Shown here in pieces: positions 34,209 to 43,212 of a stretch of DNA of 61,246 nt. The notes under the pieces are model-generated. The model was not told where the DNA came from, made no database searches, and saw nothing but the letters and a program-made list of their open reading frames with translations. A program made the position numbers and the translations under genes. Where the stretch lies: positions 1 through 61,246 of the forward strand of contig JAFADX010000058.1 in NCBI GenBank assembly GCA_023424475.1, written 5' to 3'. The first letter of the stretch is position 1, and every line of letters starts with the position of its first letter. This DNA comes from Pseudomonadota bacterium (GTDB taxonomy: Bacteria > Pseudomonadota > Alphaproteobacteria > Acetobacterales > Acetobacteraceae).

Positions 34209-35021
34209 ATGGCCTTCACCGAGATCACCTATGGCGTCGCCGGCCGGATCGCGACCATCACGCTGAACCGGCCGGAGAAGCGCAATGCGTGGTCGCCGGT
34301 GACCGAGGCCGAGGTGCGCGAAGCCTTCGGCCTGATCGCCGCGGACGACGCGGTGCGCGCGGTGATCCTGACCGGTGCGGGCAGCACCTTCTGTGTCGGC
34401 GCCGACGTGACGGGCATGGCGGCGCGCAAGCCTGACCGCCCGCCCTTCAGCGGCGTGACGCCGCCGCCGGGCGAGGCACCGCCGGTCGAGGACCTCGCGC
34501 GGCGCTATTCCTACATCCTGAACATCGGCAAGCCGGTGATCGCGGCCATCAACGGTGCCGTCGCCGGTGTCGGTCTTGCCGTCGCCATGTATTGCGACGT
34601 GCGTTTCATGGCGGCAGGCGCGAAGCTGGCCTGCGCCTTTCCCCGCCGCGGGCTGATCGCCGAGCATGGCATCGCCTGGACGTTGCCGCGTGCGATCGGG
34701 CCGATGAATGCCGCGGACCTGCTGTTGTCGGGCAGGACGATCACGGCGGAGGAGGCCGCGACCATGGGCCTCGTGCGCGTGCTGCCGGCCGAGGGATTCG
34801 CCGCTGCCGTGCGTGCCTACGCCGCCGACATGGCGGAGAACTGCTCGCCGCGCTCGCTGCGCATCATCCGGCGCCAATTGGTGCTGGCACCCCTGCAGTC
34901 GCTGTCCGAGGCGATCGAACTCGCCGAGACGGAGCAGGCCGCGACCATCGGCACCGAGGATCGGCGGGAAGGCGCGACGGCCTTCCTCGAGAAGCGCAAG
35001 CCGAACTTCACCGGCCGCTGA
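34209..35021 (+). CDS. Enoyl-CoA hydratase/isomerase family protein
   Basis: This second crotonase of the cluster has 270 residues. It has NRPEKRNAWSPVTEAEVREAF near residues 20-40, the oxyanion loop TFCVGADVTGM near 63, and GAVAGVGLAVAMYCDVRF near 117. The canonical first Glu is replaced (GLAVA), and the second position lies in FPRRGLIAEHGIAWTLPRAIG, where an acidic residue in the AEHG motif may serve. It ends EKRKPNFTGR. It follows the SDR by 13 nt. Its 3' end overlaps the convergent CaiB gene by 14 nt. Confidence 0.83.
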   Translation: MAFTEITYGVAGRIATITLNRPEKRNAWSPVTEAEVREAFGLIAADDAVRAVILTGAGSTFCVGADVTGMAARKPDRPPFSGVTPPPGEAPPVEDLARRYSYILNIGKPVIAAINGAVAGVGLAVAMYCDVRFMAAGAKLACAFPRRGLIAEHGIAWTLPRAIGPMNAADLLLSGRTITAEEAATMGLVRVLPAEGFAAAVRAYAADMAENCSPRSLRIIRRQLVLAPLQSLSEAIELAETEQAATIGTEDRREGATAFLEKRKPNFTGR

Positions 35022-36222
35022 AGCGCGGGCCAAGGCCGCCGGCGGCGCGGACCGCCTCGCGCTCGGCCTCCTCCATGCCGAGCACGCCGCCGAGCACCTC
35101 CGCCTCATGCTGGTTGAGGAAGGGGCTCGGCGCGAAATCCGGAGGCGGGGCGCCCTCGATGCGCAGGGGGGTGGAAGGCAGCACGACGCGGCCGACCTCG
35201 GGGTGATCGACCCAGCGCAACATGCCGCGCTCGTGCATGCCGCGGTCGTGCAGCACTTCCTCGAGCGTGCGGACGGGCGCGGCGGGGATGCCGTGCTTGC
35301 GGGTCAGGGCCTCGAGCTCCGCGCGGGTGTGGGCCGAGGTCCATTCGGTGACCATGCGGTCGACCTCGGCCATGTGGGTCACGCGGGCGGGATTGCTGCT
35401 GAAGCGCGGGTCTCCGGTCAGCGCATCCTGTCCCATGGCGCGCAGCACCCGGATCCAATGGTCCTCGGTGACCACGATGATCGCGATCCAGCCATCCTTC
35501 GCCGGGTAGACGTTGTAGGGCGCCATGGCGAGGCCGGCATGGCTGTTACCGGTCCGTGGCGGCACGTCCTTGAGCTTGCCGCCGAAATGCATGCCGATGG
35601 CGGAGGCGAGCGTCGAATAGGCCGCATCCTGCATCGCGACCTCGACGAAGCCACCCTTGCCGGACCGCTCGCGCGTGAAGAGCGCCGTCATGATCGCACC
35701 GAACAGATGCGTGCCGCCGAGGAAGTCGCAGACCGTCGGCCCCGCCTTGGTCGGCGGCCCGTCCGGATAGCCGGTCGTGTGCATGATGCCGGCCGCGGCC
35801 TGGACGGTGAGGTCCATTGCCAGCCTGTCCCTGTCCGGCCCGGTCTGGCCGTAGCCCGACGCCGCCGCGTAGATCAGCCGCGGGTTGCGTTTCAGCAGCG
35901 CCTCGTGCCCCAGGCCGAGGCGGTCCATCGCGCCGGGCGAGAAGTTCTCGATGACGACGTCGGCGCGGTCGACCAGGCGCAGGAAGACCTCCTGCCCCTT
36001 CGGGTTCTTCAGGTCGAGCGACAGGCCCTTCTTGTTCGAGTTGAGCATCGCCATCGGGACCGAGCCGCCCGCGACCATGGCACGGCGGCGCAGCGGCTCG
36101 CCGGCCGGCGGCTCGATCTTGATGACGGTGGCGCCCGCCTGGGCCATCAGGAAGCCGGCATAGGGCGCCTGGTAGATGTGCCCGAGGTCGAGGACGAGGA
36201 TGCCCTCGAGCGGCAGCGCCAC
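35008..36222 (-). CDS. CaiB/BaiF-family (class III) CoA-transferase
   Basis: The 404-residue enzyme moves CoA from one acyl-CoA to a free acid through an aspartyl-CoA intermediate. It begins LEGILVLDLGHIYQAPYAG, with NKKGLSLDLKNPKGQEVFLRL near residues 63-83. The likely catalytic Asp is near residue 137 in LAMDLTVQAAAGIM, and the GGFVEVAMQDAA and VYPAKDGWIA blocks fit the family. It starts at a GTG, 4 nt after the acyl-CoA dehydrogenase stop, so the two are co-expressed. Probable role: activating the carboxylic acid that the acyl-CoA genes around it degrade. Confidence 0.9.
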   Translation of the reverse strand: MALPLEGILVLDLGHIYQAPYAGFLMAQAGATVIKIEPPAGEPLRRRAMVAGGSVPMAMLNSNKKGLSLDLKNPKGQEVFLRLVDRADVVIENFSPGAMDRLGLGHEALLKRNPRLIYAAASGYGQTGPDRDRLAMDLTVQAAAGIMHTTGYPDGPPTKAGPTVCDFLGGTHLFGAIMTALFTRERSGKGGFVEVAMQDAAYSTLASAIGMHFGGKLKDVPPRTGNSHAGLAMAPYNVYPAKDGWIAIIVVTEDHWIRVLRAMGQDALTGDPRFSSNPARVTHMAEVDRMVTEWTSAHTRAELEALTRKHGIPAAPVRTLEEVLHDRGMHERGMLRWVDHPEVGRVVLPSTPLRIEGAPPPDFAPSPFLNQHEAEVLGGVLGMEEAEREAVRAAGGLGPRFSGR

Positions 36223-36226
36223 GGCC

Positions 36227-37402
36227 TCAGACCTTCGAGCCGAGGGTGCGGCGGCCGATCGCGCTGCGATGGACCTCCGACGGTCCCTCGTAGACGCGCA
36301 TGACGCGGACCTGCTGGTGCATGAGCTGCAGCGGCAGCTCCTTCGTCATGCCCATGGCGCCGAAGGTCTGCATGGCGTTGTCGAGCACCGACTGCGCCAT
36401 TTCCGTCGCCCGCACCTTCAGGATCGAGGCCTCCATCCGCACATCGGCGCCGGCGCCGAGCTTGGCGGCGAGGTCGTTCACCATCAGCCGGCAGGCGTGC
36501 ATCTCCATCACGGCCTCGGCCGCGAACCACTGGATCGCCTGGCGGTCGGCGAGGCGCACGCCCCAGGTGACGCGGTTCTGCGCCTGCTCCGTCATCATCT
36601 CGAGCGCGCGGCGCGCCATGCCGATGCAGCGCGCGCCCATCTGCATGCGGCGTACGTTCAGGCGGAGCTGCATCGGCGCATAGCCGCGTCCGAGCGCGCC
36701 GAGGACATTCTCCTCGGGCACGCGGCAATCCTCGAAGACCAGCTCGTAGGTCGTGCGTCCGCCGATCATCGGGATGGCGCGCTCGATGACGAAGCCCGGC
36801 GTGCCCTTCTCGACGATGAAGGCGGTGATGCCTTCCTGCCGCTTGCCGTCGCCGGTACGGGCCATGAGGATGATGAAGTCGGCGCGCGGGACGTTCGAGA
36901 CCCAGATCTTGCGGCCGTTGATGACCCAGTGGTCGCCATCCTTCACGGCGCGCGTGGTCATGCCGGCCGGATCGCCCCCGGCGCCGGGTTCGGAGATCGC
37001 CATGGCCGAGCGCTGCTCGCCGCGGGCATAGGGGTCGAGGTATTTGGCGCGCTGATAGGGGCTCGCCACCGACAGCATCATGTGCAGGTTGGGGCTGTCG
37101 GGCGGGATGGTGAAGGGCACGCAGGCGCGGGCCATCTCTTCCTCCGCCGCGGCGAGGGAGATCAGCGGCAGGTTGGCGCCGCCGAATTCCTCCGGCACGT
37201 CGAGGCCCCAGAGGCCCAGCTCCTGGCAGCGCGCGAGGAGGGTCTTCTCCTCCTCCTCCGACAGCCTGAAGCCGCCGCCCGTCGCCTCCCGTTTCAGGAT
37301 GGCCGGCTCGAGCGGCATGAGGTCGCGTTCCACGAACTTCGCGACCAGGTCCCGGAGCATCCGGGTCTCCTCGCTGGCGGCGTTGGGCTGGTTGTGGTCC
37401 AT
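36227..37402 (-). CDS. Acyl-CoA dehydrogenase family protein
   Basis: This FAD enzyme of 391 residues makes 2-enoyl-CoA from acyl-CoA. It has MAISEPGAGGDPAGMTTRA near residues 130-148 (FAD and substrate binding), WVINGRKIWVSN, and VFEDCRVPEENVLG. The likely catalytic Glu is residue 372 in VYEGPSEVHR. The FTIPPDSPNLHMM stretch and the C-terminal RRTLGSKV place it among long/medium-chain-like bacterial enzymes. The ATG at 37402 was chosen because GGAGG lies 8 nt upstream; an in-frame ATG further up lacks a ribosome site. The CaiB gene follows immediately. Confidence 0.9.
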   Translation of the reverse strand: MDHNQPNAASEETRMLRDLVAKFVERDLMPLEPAILKREATGGGFRLSEEEEKTLLARCQELGLWGLDVPEEFGGANLPLISLAAAEEEMARACVPFTIPPDSPNLHMMLSVASPYQRAKYLDPYARGEQRSAMAISEPGAGGDPAGMTTRAVKDGDHWVINGRKIWVSNVPRADFIILMARTGDGKRQEGITAFIVEKGTPGFVIERAIPMIGGRTTYELVFEDCRVPEENVLGALGRGYAPMQLRLNVRRMQMGARCIGMARRALEMMTEQAQNRVTWGVRLADRQAIQWFAAEAVMEMHACRLMVNDLAAKLGAGADVRMEASILKVRATEMAQSVLDNAMQTFGAMGMTKELPLQLMHQQVRVMRVYEGPSEVHRSAIGRRTLGSKV

Positions 37403-37467
37403 GGTACGGTCCTCCGGAGGCATCGATACCGACCACCCGCGGGCGGTGGCGTCAAGCGGGGCTGCGC

Positions 37468-38349
37468 TCAGCGCAGATAGCGCCAGCGGAAGCGGTCGCC
37501 CATCGCCTCGATGCGCCCGACCGTTGGGTCGGGAAAGTGGATCGGCAGCACCTGGGCATCGGTATCGGCGACCTGGCCGAAGAAGCGGCGCCGGCTCGCC
37601 TCGGCCTCCCCGGGGTCCCAGCAGAAGACGGTGGACCAGTCCGGCTGGTGGATCTGCAGCGCGTGGTGCATCAGGTCGCCGGTCACCACCGCGTGCTGGC
37701 CGCCGCTGCGGATATGGACGCAGCAATGGCAGGGCGAATGCCCCGGCGTGGGCTGGATGGTGATGCGGTCGTCGAGCTGGAAGTCGTCGTCCACCAGCAG
37801 CGCCTGGCCGGCCTCGACGATCGGCTCGCAGTTGAAGCGGAAGACGTTGCCGCCGCCGCCGGGACGCTCGACACCGGCCTTGGTCGTGGCTTCCCAGGCG
37901 TATTCGCGCTTGTGGAAGACGTATTTCGCATTCGGGAAGGTCGGCACCCAGCGGCCGTCGCGCAGCACCGTGTTCCAGCCGGAATGGTCGATGTGCAGGT
38001 GGGTGCAGAAGACGTAGTCGATGTCCTCGAAGGCGAGGCCCTCGGCCTTCAGCCCGTCGAGCCAGGGCTGCTTCGGGAAGTCCATCGGGGCGGGATAGCC
38101 CTTGTCCTCCCCGGTGCAGGTATCGACCAGGATGGTGTGGTGCGGCGTGCGCACCACGTAGGTCTGGTAGGTGATGACCATCTTGCCCGAGGCGGCGTCG
38201 TAGGTCTCGGGCTCGACCTCCTTCAGCCGCTCGGCGAGCAGCTCGGGGGCGGCGGCGGCCTTGGGGAACATGGCCTCCGGCGCGCGCCAGGGGCCGTCGC
38301 GCTCGCTGAAGCTGGTGATGGTGACGTCGCCGATGGTCAGCTTGCGCAT
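37468..38349 (-). CDS. Metallo-beta-lactamase-fold hydrolase
   Basis: The 293-residue protein has the zinc motif CTHLHIDHSGWN, with His117, His119, Asp121 and His122. A third His lies in TPGHSPCH, the bridging Asp in VTGDLMHH, and a last His in LPIHFPDP. The layout (long N-terminal beta part, GEDKGYPAPMDFPK loop) matches the class of small-molecule lactonases and AttM-like hydrolases, but the substrate is not determinable. It may be independent of the acyl-CoA genes, with 65 nt separating it from the dehydrogenase start. Confidence 0.85.
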   Translation of the reverse strand: MRKLTIGDVTITSFSERDGPWRAPEAMFPKAAAAPELLAERLKEVEPETYDAASGKMVITYQTYVVRTPHHTILVDTCTGEDKGYPAPMDFPKQPWLDGLKAEGLAFEDIDYVFCTHLHIDHSGWNTVLRDGRWVPTFPNAKYVFHKREYAWEATTKAGVERPGGGGNVFRFNCEPIVEAGQALLVDDDFQLDDRITIQPTPGHSPCHCCVHIRSGGQHAVVTGDLMHHALQIHQPDWSTVFCWDPGEAEASRRRFFGQVADTDAQVLPIHFPDPTVGRIEAMGDRFRWRYLR

Positions 38350-38479
38350 GGTGCGTCCTGTCGTCGGTCAGAGGTTGGTCCGGCGGGAGAGGGTGCGCCT
38401 GCCATCGTCGTCATGCGCTTCCCCTGGCGCCATCCCCGCAACGATCCGATGGACCGGCGGGGGGCGCAAGTCGCCGGGA

Positions 38480-39366
38480 TCACGGTGCCCTGGCCTCCCG
38501 CCGCGCGATCCAGGTGGTCGCGGCGAAGATGATCGCCGCGCCGGCGAATGTCGCGGCAGCCGGGACTTCCGAAAAGACGATCCATCCGAGGGCGGAGGAT
38601 CAGATCATGTCGACGAACTTCACCGGCTGGGTCGCCGAGATGTCGGCGATGCGGAAGGCCTCGGTCAGGCACCAGTGGCCGGTGCTGCCGAGCAGGCCGG
38701 TCATCAGGAACCAGCCCCATTGCTCCGCGGTCGGCCAGGTCCAGCCCGGGATCGCAAAAGGCAGGGTGAAGGCGGCAACGGTGATGGCCTGCCAGGCTAC
38801 GATCACCTCCGGCCGGCCGCGTCGCGTCAGCGCCTTGGTGATGAGGAAGGAGGCGGCGAAGAGCGGTGCCGATGACAGCATCACCAGCGACCAGAAGCCG
38901 CTGCCCGAGCCGCTCGCGAACTGGGGCGCCACCACCACCAGCACGCCGAGGAAGCCGATCCCGGACGCCACCCATCGCGCGCAGATCATCGGCTCGCCCA
39001 GGAAGAGCACCGCGCCCGCCATGATGAAGATCGGCCCGGTGAAGCCGATCGCCGTCATGTCGGCGAGCGGCACCTGCGGCAAGGCCCAGAACCAGAGCAG
39101 GAGGCCGGAGGTATGCACCAGCCCGCGCCAGCCCTGGCCGACCAGGTTGTGCGGCCGCCAGGCGCGAGCCCGGTCCGCATCATGAAAGGCAGCAGGACCA
39201 GCAGGCCGGCCGAATAGCGCAGGAACTGCGTCTGGAAGGGGTCGAGGGTCTGCGCCAGGCTGCGCGCGATGGTGTTGAGCAGGCAGAAGAGAAAGCCGGC
39301 CAGCACCATCCATGCCATGCCGCGCAGGGTGGCGGCGCGTGCCGGCCGCCCTTGGGTGTCGTTCAC
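38480..39366 (-). pseudogene. EamA/RhaT-family transporter pseudogene (one frameshift, one in-frame stop)
   Basis: The conceptual protein is a full DMT-family transporter with about ten membrane helices. It starts at GTG 39366 (MNDTQGRP...), in a 4-nt overlap with the alpha/beta hydrolase stop. Near 39164-39170 the reading frame shifts: restoring one C after GGGCTC gives the smooth sequence TGLRAWRPHNLVGQGWRG. Later, TGA at 38602-38600 interrupts ...QPVKFVDMI / SSALGWIVFSEV..., where family members usually have a Trp-like residue, and translation would otherwise continue to TGA at 38480. Two independent lesions make a functional product very unlikely. It once probably exported metabolites or amino acids. 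Confidence 0.85.
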
Positions 39367-40241
39367 GCCGCGGCCGTATCCCGTGCGAGGACCCGCGCCA
39401 GTGTCGCGTCGAAGGCGTCCGCGGCCTCGTAGGCGACCCAGTGGCCGGCGCCGGGGATCTTCTCGGCCGGTGCACCAGGGCGCATCTCCCGCACCAGGTC
39501 GAGGCGCCATTGCACGTGCGGCCGGGCGATGGCGTCCTCCTCCCCATAGATCGCGCCGAGCGGCGCGATGCTGCGCAGGATGGCCTGCTTGAGCGAATCG
39601 GTGCTGGCCCAGCCGCGGCTCTTGAATCGTGCTCGGCGGGTATGGAGGTCCTGCATGGCGAGCGCGACCTCGTCGATCCGCGCGGCGTCGGCGAACATCA
39701 GTTCGGCGAGGTTGTGCCGGTTCGCCTCGTCCCGCGCCGCGCCTTCAAGATGGCGGACCTTCACGAGTTGCGTCGGGCTGCGGGTGAGGCCGAGCGCACC
39801 GGCGCCGACGATGGTGAGCGACCGGCAGCCCTCATGATCCTGTGCGGCGAGATGGCCGGAGCACAGGGCGCCGAAGGAGAAGCCCACGAGGTCGTAACCC
39901 TGGCCTGCGGGCAGGAGCATCCGGAGCCCGTCGCGCAACAGGGCGCCGATGCTCTCGGGCGAGGCCGGCTCGGGCGGCATGTCGCTGTCGCCGAGGCCGG
40001 GCAGGTCGGGGCAGAGCACGAGGCGGCCCCGCGCCAGGGCGGGAATGTTGCGCAGCCAATGCCGCCAGGACCCCGAGCCGCCATGCAGGAGGACGATCGG
40101 GCGGCCTTCGCCCCAGGCGCGCCAGACCATCGAACCGGCGCCGCAGGGCGTCTCGCTGCGCCGCGCCTGCTCGGCGACGGCGCGGAGGGCGGCATGCGGC
40201 TCCTCGCGCCCCGAATTCGCGCTCCAGGTTCCGAAGCCCAT
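39363..40241 (-). CDS. Alpha/beta-fold hydrolase
   Basis: The 292-residue protein has the typical order: oxyanion loop LLHGGSGSWRHWL near residues 51-63, PDLPGLGDSD near 78-87, nucleophile elbow VGFSFGAL with Ser122, and the C-terminal catalytic His in PGAGHWVAYE. The acid is probably in the IYGEEDAIA region. Such proteins act as esterases, C-C hydrolases or lactonases; no more specific call is justified. It is cytoplasmic, with no signal peptide. The stop overlaps the GTG of the transporter pseudogene, so they once formed an operon. Confidence 0.83.
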   Translation of the reverse strand: MGFGTWSANSGREEPHAALRAVAEQARRSETPCGAGSMVWRAWGEGRPIVLLHGGSGSWRHWLRNIPALARGRLVLCPDLPGLGDSDMPPEPASPESIGALLRDGLRMLLPAGQGYDLVGFSFGALCSGHLAAQDHEGCRSLTIVGAGALGLTRSPTQLVKVRHLEGAARDEANRHNLAELMFADAARIDEVALAMQDLHTRRARFKSRGWASTDSLKQAILRSIAPLGAIYGEEDAIARPHVQWRLDLVREMRPGAPAEKIPGAGHWVAYEAADAFDATLARVLARDTAAA

Positions 40242-40312
40242 GCGTCCCTCGTCGATACGGCGTGCGGCGCCATCCTAGGCGAGCCGGCCGCACGGTCCAG
40301 ACGGGGAGGGCG

Positions 40313-43210
40313 TCAGGCAGCCTCGATGCGCTGGATCGAGGGGCCGAGCGGCAGGTCGGCGACGCCGAGCCGGCGCTCGAGGTCCGGCAGGGTGGCACGC
40401 GCCACGGCGATCACGCTCGCCTGCAACTCGGCGGAGGCATCGCCGGCGCGGGCCGCCTTCTGCAGCACCTCTGCCTCGAGTGCCAGGCGCATGGCGCCGA
40501 GCGTGCGGGCGGCACCGACGAGGCGGTGCGCCGCATGCTGGACATGCGCGGCATCGGCCCGCTCGGCCGGCTCGGCGTTGGCGAGCAGCGCAAGGGCGCG
40601 CCGCAATTCGCCCACGAACTCGGCGAGGATCCCGTGCGCTGCGTGGCCGAGCTCGCGCTCCAGCACGTCGAGGGCCGAGGTGTCGAGGAACGGGGCTTCG
40701 AGGCCGGCGGTGGGATCTTCCGGCTTGCGGCCATGGGCCGGCATCTCGCGCAGCAACTGCAGCAGCGCCCTGCGGTCGAGCGGCTTCGACAGGTGGGCAT
40801 CCATGCCGGCCGCCCGGGTGGCCTCGACCTGTTCGGGCAGCGCGGAGGCGGTGAGGGCGACGATCGGCACCTCGCAGGCGGGGTTCGGCAGGGCCCGGAT
40901 CCGGCGCGTGGTCTCGAAGCCGTCCATCTGCGGCATCTGGAGGTCCATCAGCACCGCATCGAAGGGCTCGTGGGAGAGGGCGAGCAGGGCGGCCGCGCCG
41001 TCCTCGACCGTCGTCACGCGATGGCCCGCGGATTCCAGCATGGCCTGGGCGATCTGCCGGTTCGCCGGCACGTCGTCCACGACGAGGATGCGCAGCGGGG
41101 CAATGTCGGGCGTTTCGGCATCGGGCAGGACATCGGCGCCGCGCACCTCCTCGAGCGTCGCGGCCTCGAGCGGCAATTCGACCCAGAACAGGGCGCCCCC
41201 GCCATCGGGGGATGCGCAGCCGATCGCTCCACCCATGAGGGTGGCAAGACGCGCCGAGATCGCCAGACCAAGCCCGGTGCCCTGGGCGTCGGGCCCGCTG
41301 TTGGGGGCGAGCTGGACGAAGTCCTCGAAGAGGAGATGCTGCTTGTCCCTCGGGATGCCCGGCCCGGTGTCTGCCACCTCGATCCGCATCCGGCCTTCGG
41401 GTGCGGCCATCACCCGCAGATCGACGCGCCCGCCCGCCGGGGTGAACTTCACCGCGTTCGACAGCAGGTTCAGCAGCAACTGCCGCGTCCGCAGCGGATC
41501 GAGCCGTGCGGCAGCCGGAAGCGCCGGGTCGATGTCGAGGTTGAAGGAGAGCGCCTTGCGCGCGATCTCGGGTTCGAGCAGGACCGTGCAGCCGCAGAGG
41601 AGGCGGCGGAGGTCGACCGCCTCCAGGGCGAGATCGAGCCGGCCCGCCTCGATCTTCGAGAGGTCGAGCAGCCCGTTGACGAGCTCGAGCAGGTGGCGCC
41701 CGGCCTCATGGAGCGTATTGACCTGCTCGCGTTGCTCCGGCGCGAGACGGGGGTCGTGCAGCAGGACCTGGGCGAAGCCGAGGACACCATTGAGCGGGGT
41801 GCGCAGCTCGTGCGAGACGCGGGCGAGGAAGCGCGTCTTGGCCTCACCGGCCGCCGCGGCGGCGTCGCGGGCGGCGGCGATCTCCTGCATGGCGCGCTTG
41901 AGCGCGGTGATGTCGGTGCGGATGCCGACCGTGCCGCCGTCAGGCGTCCGGCGTTCCGTGATCAGCACCCAGCGGCCGTCGGGCAGCAGCCGCTCCATCG
42001 GCGGCTGATCGCCGAGGTGGAAGGCCCTGCTGGATTCGACGAACGCATCGATGTCGTCGCCGGACTGCGGGTATTGGCCGAGCCTGGCTCCCTCCCGCAT
42101 GATGTCCTCGAACCTGGCGCCGGGTAGGATGAGGTGGGCGCTGAGCCGGTAGAAGTCGAGGTAGCGCCGGTTGCAGGCGACCAGGCGATCCTCCGCGTCG
42201 AACATCACGAACCCGTCCGACATCGATTCGAGCGCGCTCTCGAGCGTCTGCCGCGCCTTCGCGCGCTCTGCCTCGGCCTTGTCCCGCTGGCGCAGGATGA
42301 GGGTCAGGGCGACGGCGATCAGAATGACGATGACGCCGAGCATGCTGGAGATGGCGAGGGCCCGGAACCGGTCCTGATCCCAACTCGCCATGCCGGCTGA
42401 GACGTCGAAGGTCGTCGTGATGATCAGGGTCGGATAGAGGGTCGGGCGCGCCGCCGCGAAGACCGGAGCGCCGTCGAACCGGCTGTTCACGATCCCCACC
42501 GGCCCGTCCGCCTGCACGGGCACCGCCGGCTGGCCGATGTTCTGGCCGATGCTCAACTCGTTGTGCGGGACGGAGGCGAGAAGCGTTCCATCGTCCCGTT
42601 CCAGGGTCGTGCGGATGCCCGGCCGTTCCCCGGCGGCGGACAGCAGGGTCCGCACGGTCGGCACGGGGACCTCCGCCACGGCAAGCAGGGGGCCGACCCC
42701 GGTCACGGTGATGTTGCGGGCGAAAAAGAGCGTCCATTCCCCGGTGCTGGGGTTCTGGACCGGTCCGCCGATGGACAGTCCGCCGCTCGAGGCCGCGAGG
42801 TCCGAGAAGCCGGTGTCCACCGGCAGCGGCAGGCGCCGGCGCCGCGAGACCGGCAATGCCGTCGCGATCGGCAGGCCGTTGGGGCCGAGCAGCAGGATGT
42901 CCCGGTAGGTGAAGTTCTGGTTGATGAGCTGCCGCAGGACGCGGTTCAGCGAGCTCACCTGCATCTGGCCGTTCGAGGCGAAGGGCGCCAGCATCGGGGC
43001 GAGGCCCGCCAGCATGGCATCGATCTGGATGAAGGCGCGGTTGATCGACGCTTCGGTCGCGATGCCGACCCGTTCCACCGTTTCCTCTGCCGCCCGCACC
43101 TGTGCATCGCGGGCCCGCCCGATGATCGCGAGGGTCACGACCGTCTGGGCGACGAGCAGCACCACGGCTCCGAGGAGGATGGCGCGGCGGAGGAAACGCG
43201 TATTGTGCAT
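40313..43210 (-). CDS. Hybrid sensor histidine kinase (Cache-PAS-HisKA-HATPase-REC-Hpt)
   Basis: The 965-residue membrane kinase has a signal/TM helix at about 9-30, an extracytoplasmic Cache-like sensor domain to about 280, and TM2 at about 283-306. A PAS domain follows near 330-435 and a HisKA domain with phospho-acceptor His467 in VSHELRTPLNG. The ATPase has NLLSNAVKFTP, DTGPGIP and GTGLGLAI. A receiver domain has acidic pocket Asp712/713 and phospho-acceptor Asp756 in LMDLQMPQMDG. A C-terminal Hpt domain has His895 in AAHRLVGAA. All phosphorelay steps are present, but the final response regulator is not encoded nearby. It starts 2 nt after the upstream TRAP receptor gene. Confidence 0.92.
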   Translation of the reverse strand: MHNTRFLRRAILLGAVVLLVAQTVVTLAIIGRARDAQVRAAEETVERVGIATEASINRAFIQIDAMLAGLAPMLAPFASNGQMQVSSLNRVLRQLINQNFTYRDILLLGPNGLPIATALPVSRRRRLPLPVDTGFSDLAASSGGLSIGGPVQNPSTGEWTLFFARNITVTGVGPLLAVAEVPVPTVRTLLSAAGERPGIRTTLERDDGTLLASVPHNELSIGQNIGQPAVPVQADGPVGIVNSRFDGAPVFAAARPTLYPTLIITTTFDVSAGMASWDQDRFRALAISSMLGVIVILIAVALTLILRQRDKAEAERAKARQTLESALESMSDGFVMFDAEDRLVACNRRYLDFYRLSAHLILPGARFEDIMREGARLGQYPQSGDDIDAFVESSRAFHLGDQPPMERLLPDGRWVLITERRTPDGGTVGIRTDITALKRAMQEIAAARDAAAAAGEAKTRFLARVSHELRTPLNGVLGFAQVLLHDPRLAPEQREQVNTLHEAGRHLLELVNGLLDLSKIEAGRLDLALEAVDLRRLLCGCTVLLEPEIARKALSFNLDIDPALPAAARLDPLRTRQLLLNLLSNAVKFTPAGGRVDLRVMAAPEGRMRIEVADTGPGIPRDKQHLLFEDFVQLAPNSGPDAQGTGLGLAISARLATLMGGAIGCASPDGGGALFWVELPLEAATLEEVRGADVLPDAETPDIAPLRILVVDDVPANRQIAQAMLESAGHRVTTVEDGAAALLALSHEPFDAVLMDLQMPQMDGFETTRRIRALPNPACEVPIVALTASALPEQVEATRAAGMDAHLSKPLDRRALLQLLREMPAHGRKPEDPTAGLEAPFLDTSALDVLERELGHAAHGILAEFVGELRRALALLANAEPAERADAAHVQHAAHRLVGAARTLGAMRLALEAEVLQKAARAGDASAELQASVIAVARATLPDLERRLGVADLPLGPSIQRIEAA

Positions 43211-43212
43211 CG

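Noticed and set aside
38600..38602. In-frame TGA in the EamA gene read as selenocysteine or as a recoding site
   Set aside because: No SECIS-like stem is evident after it, EamA transporters are not selenoproteins, and the same gene also carries a frameshift. Pseudogene decay explains both.
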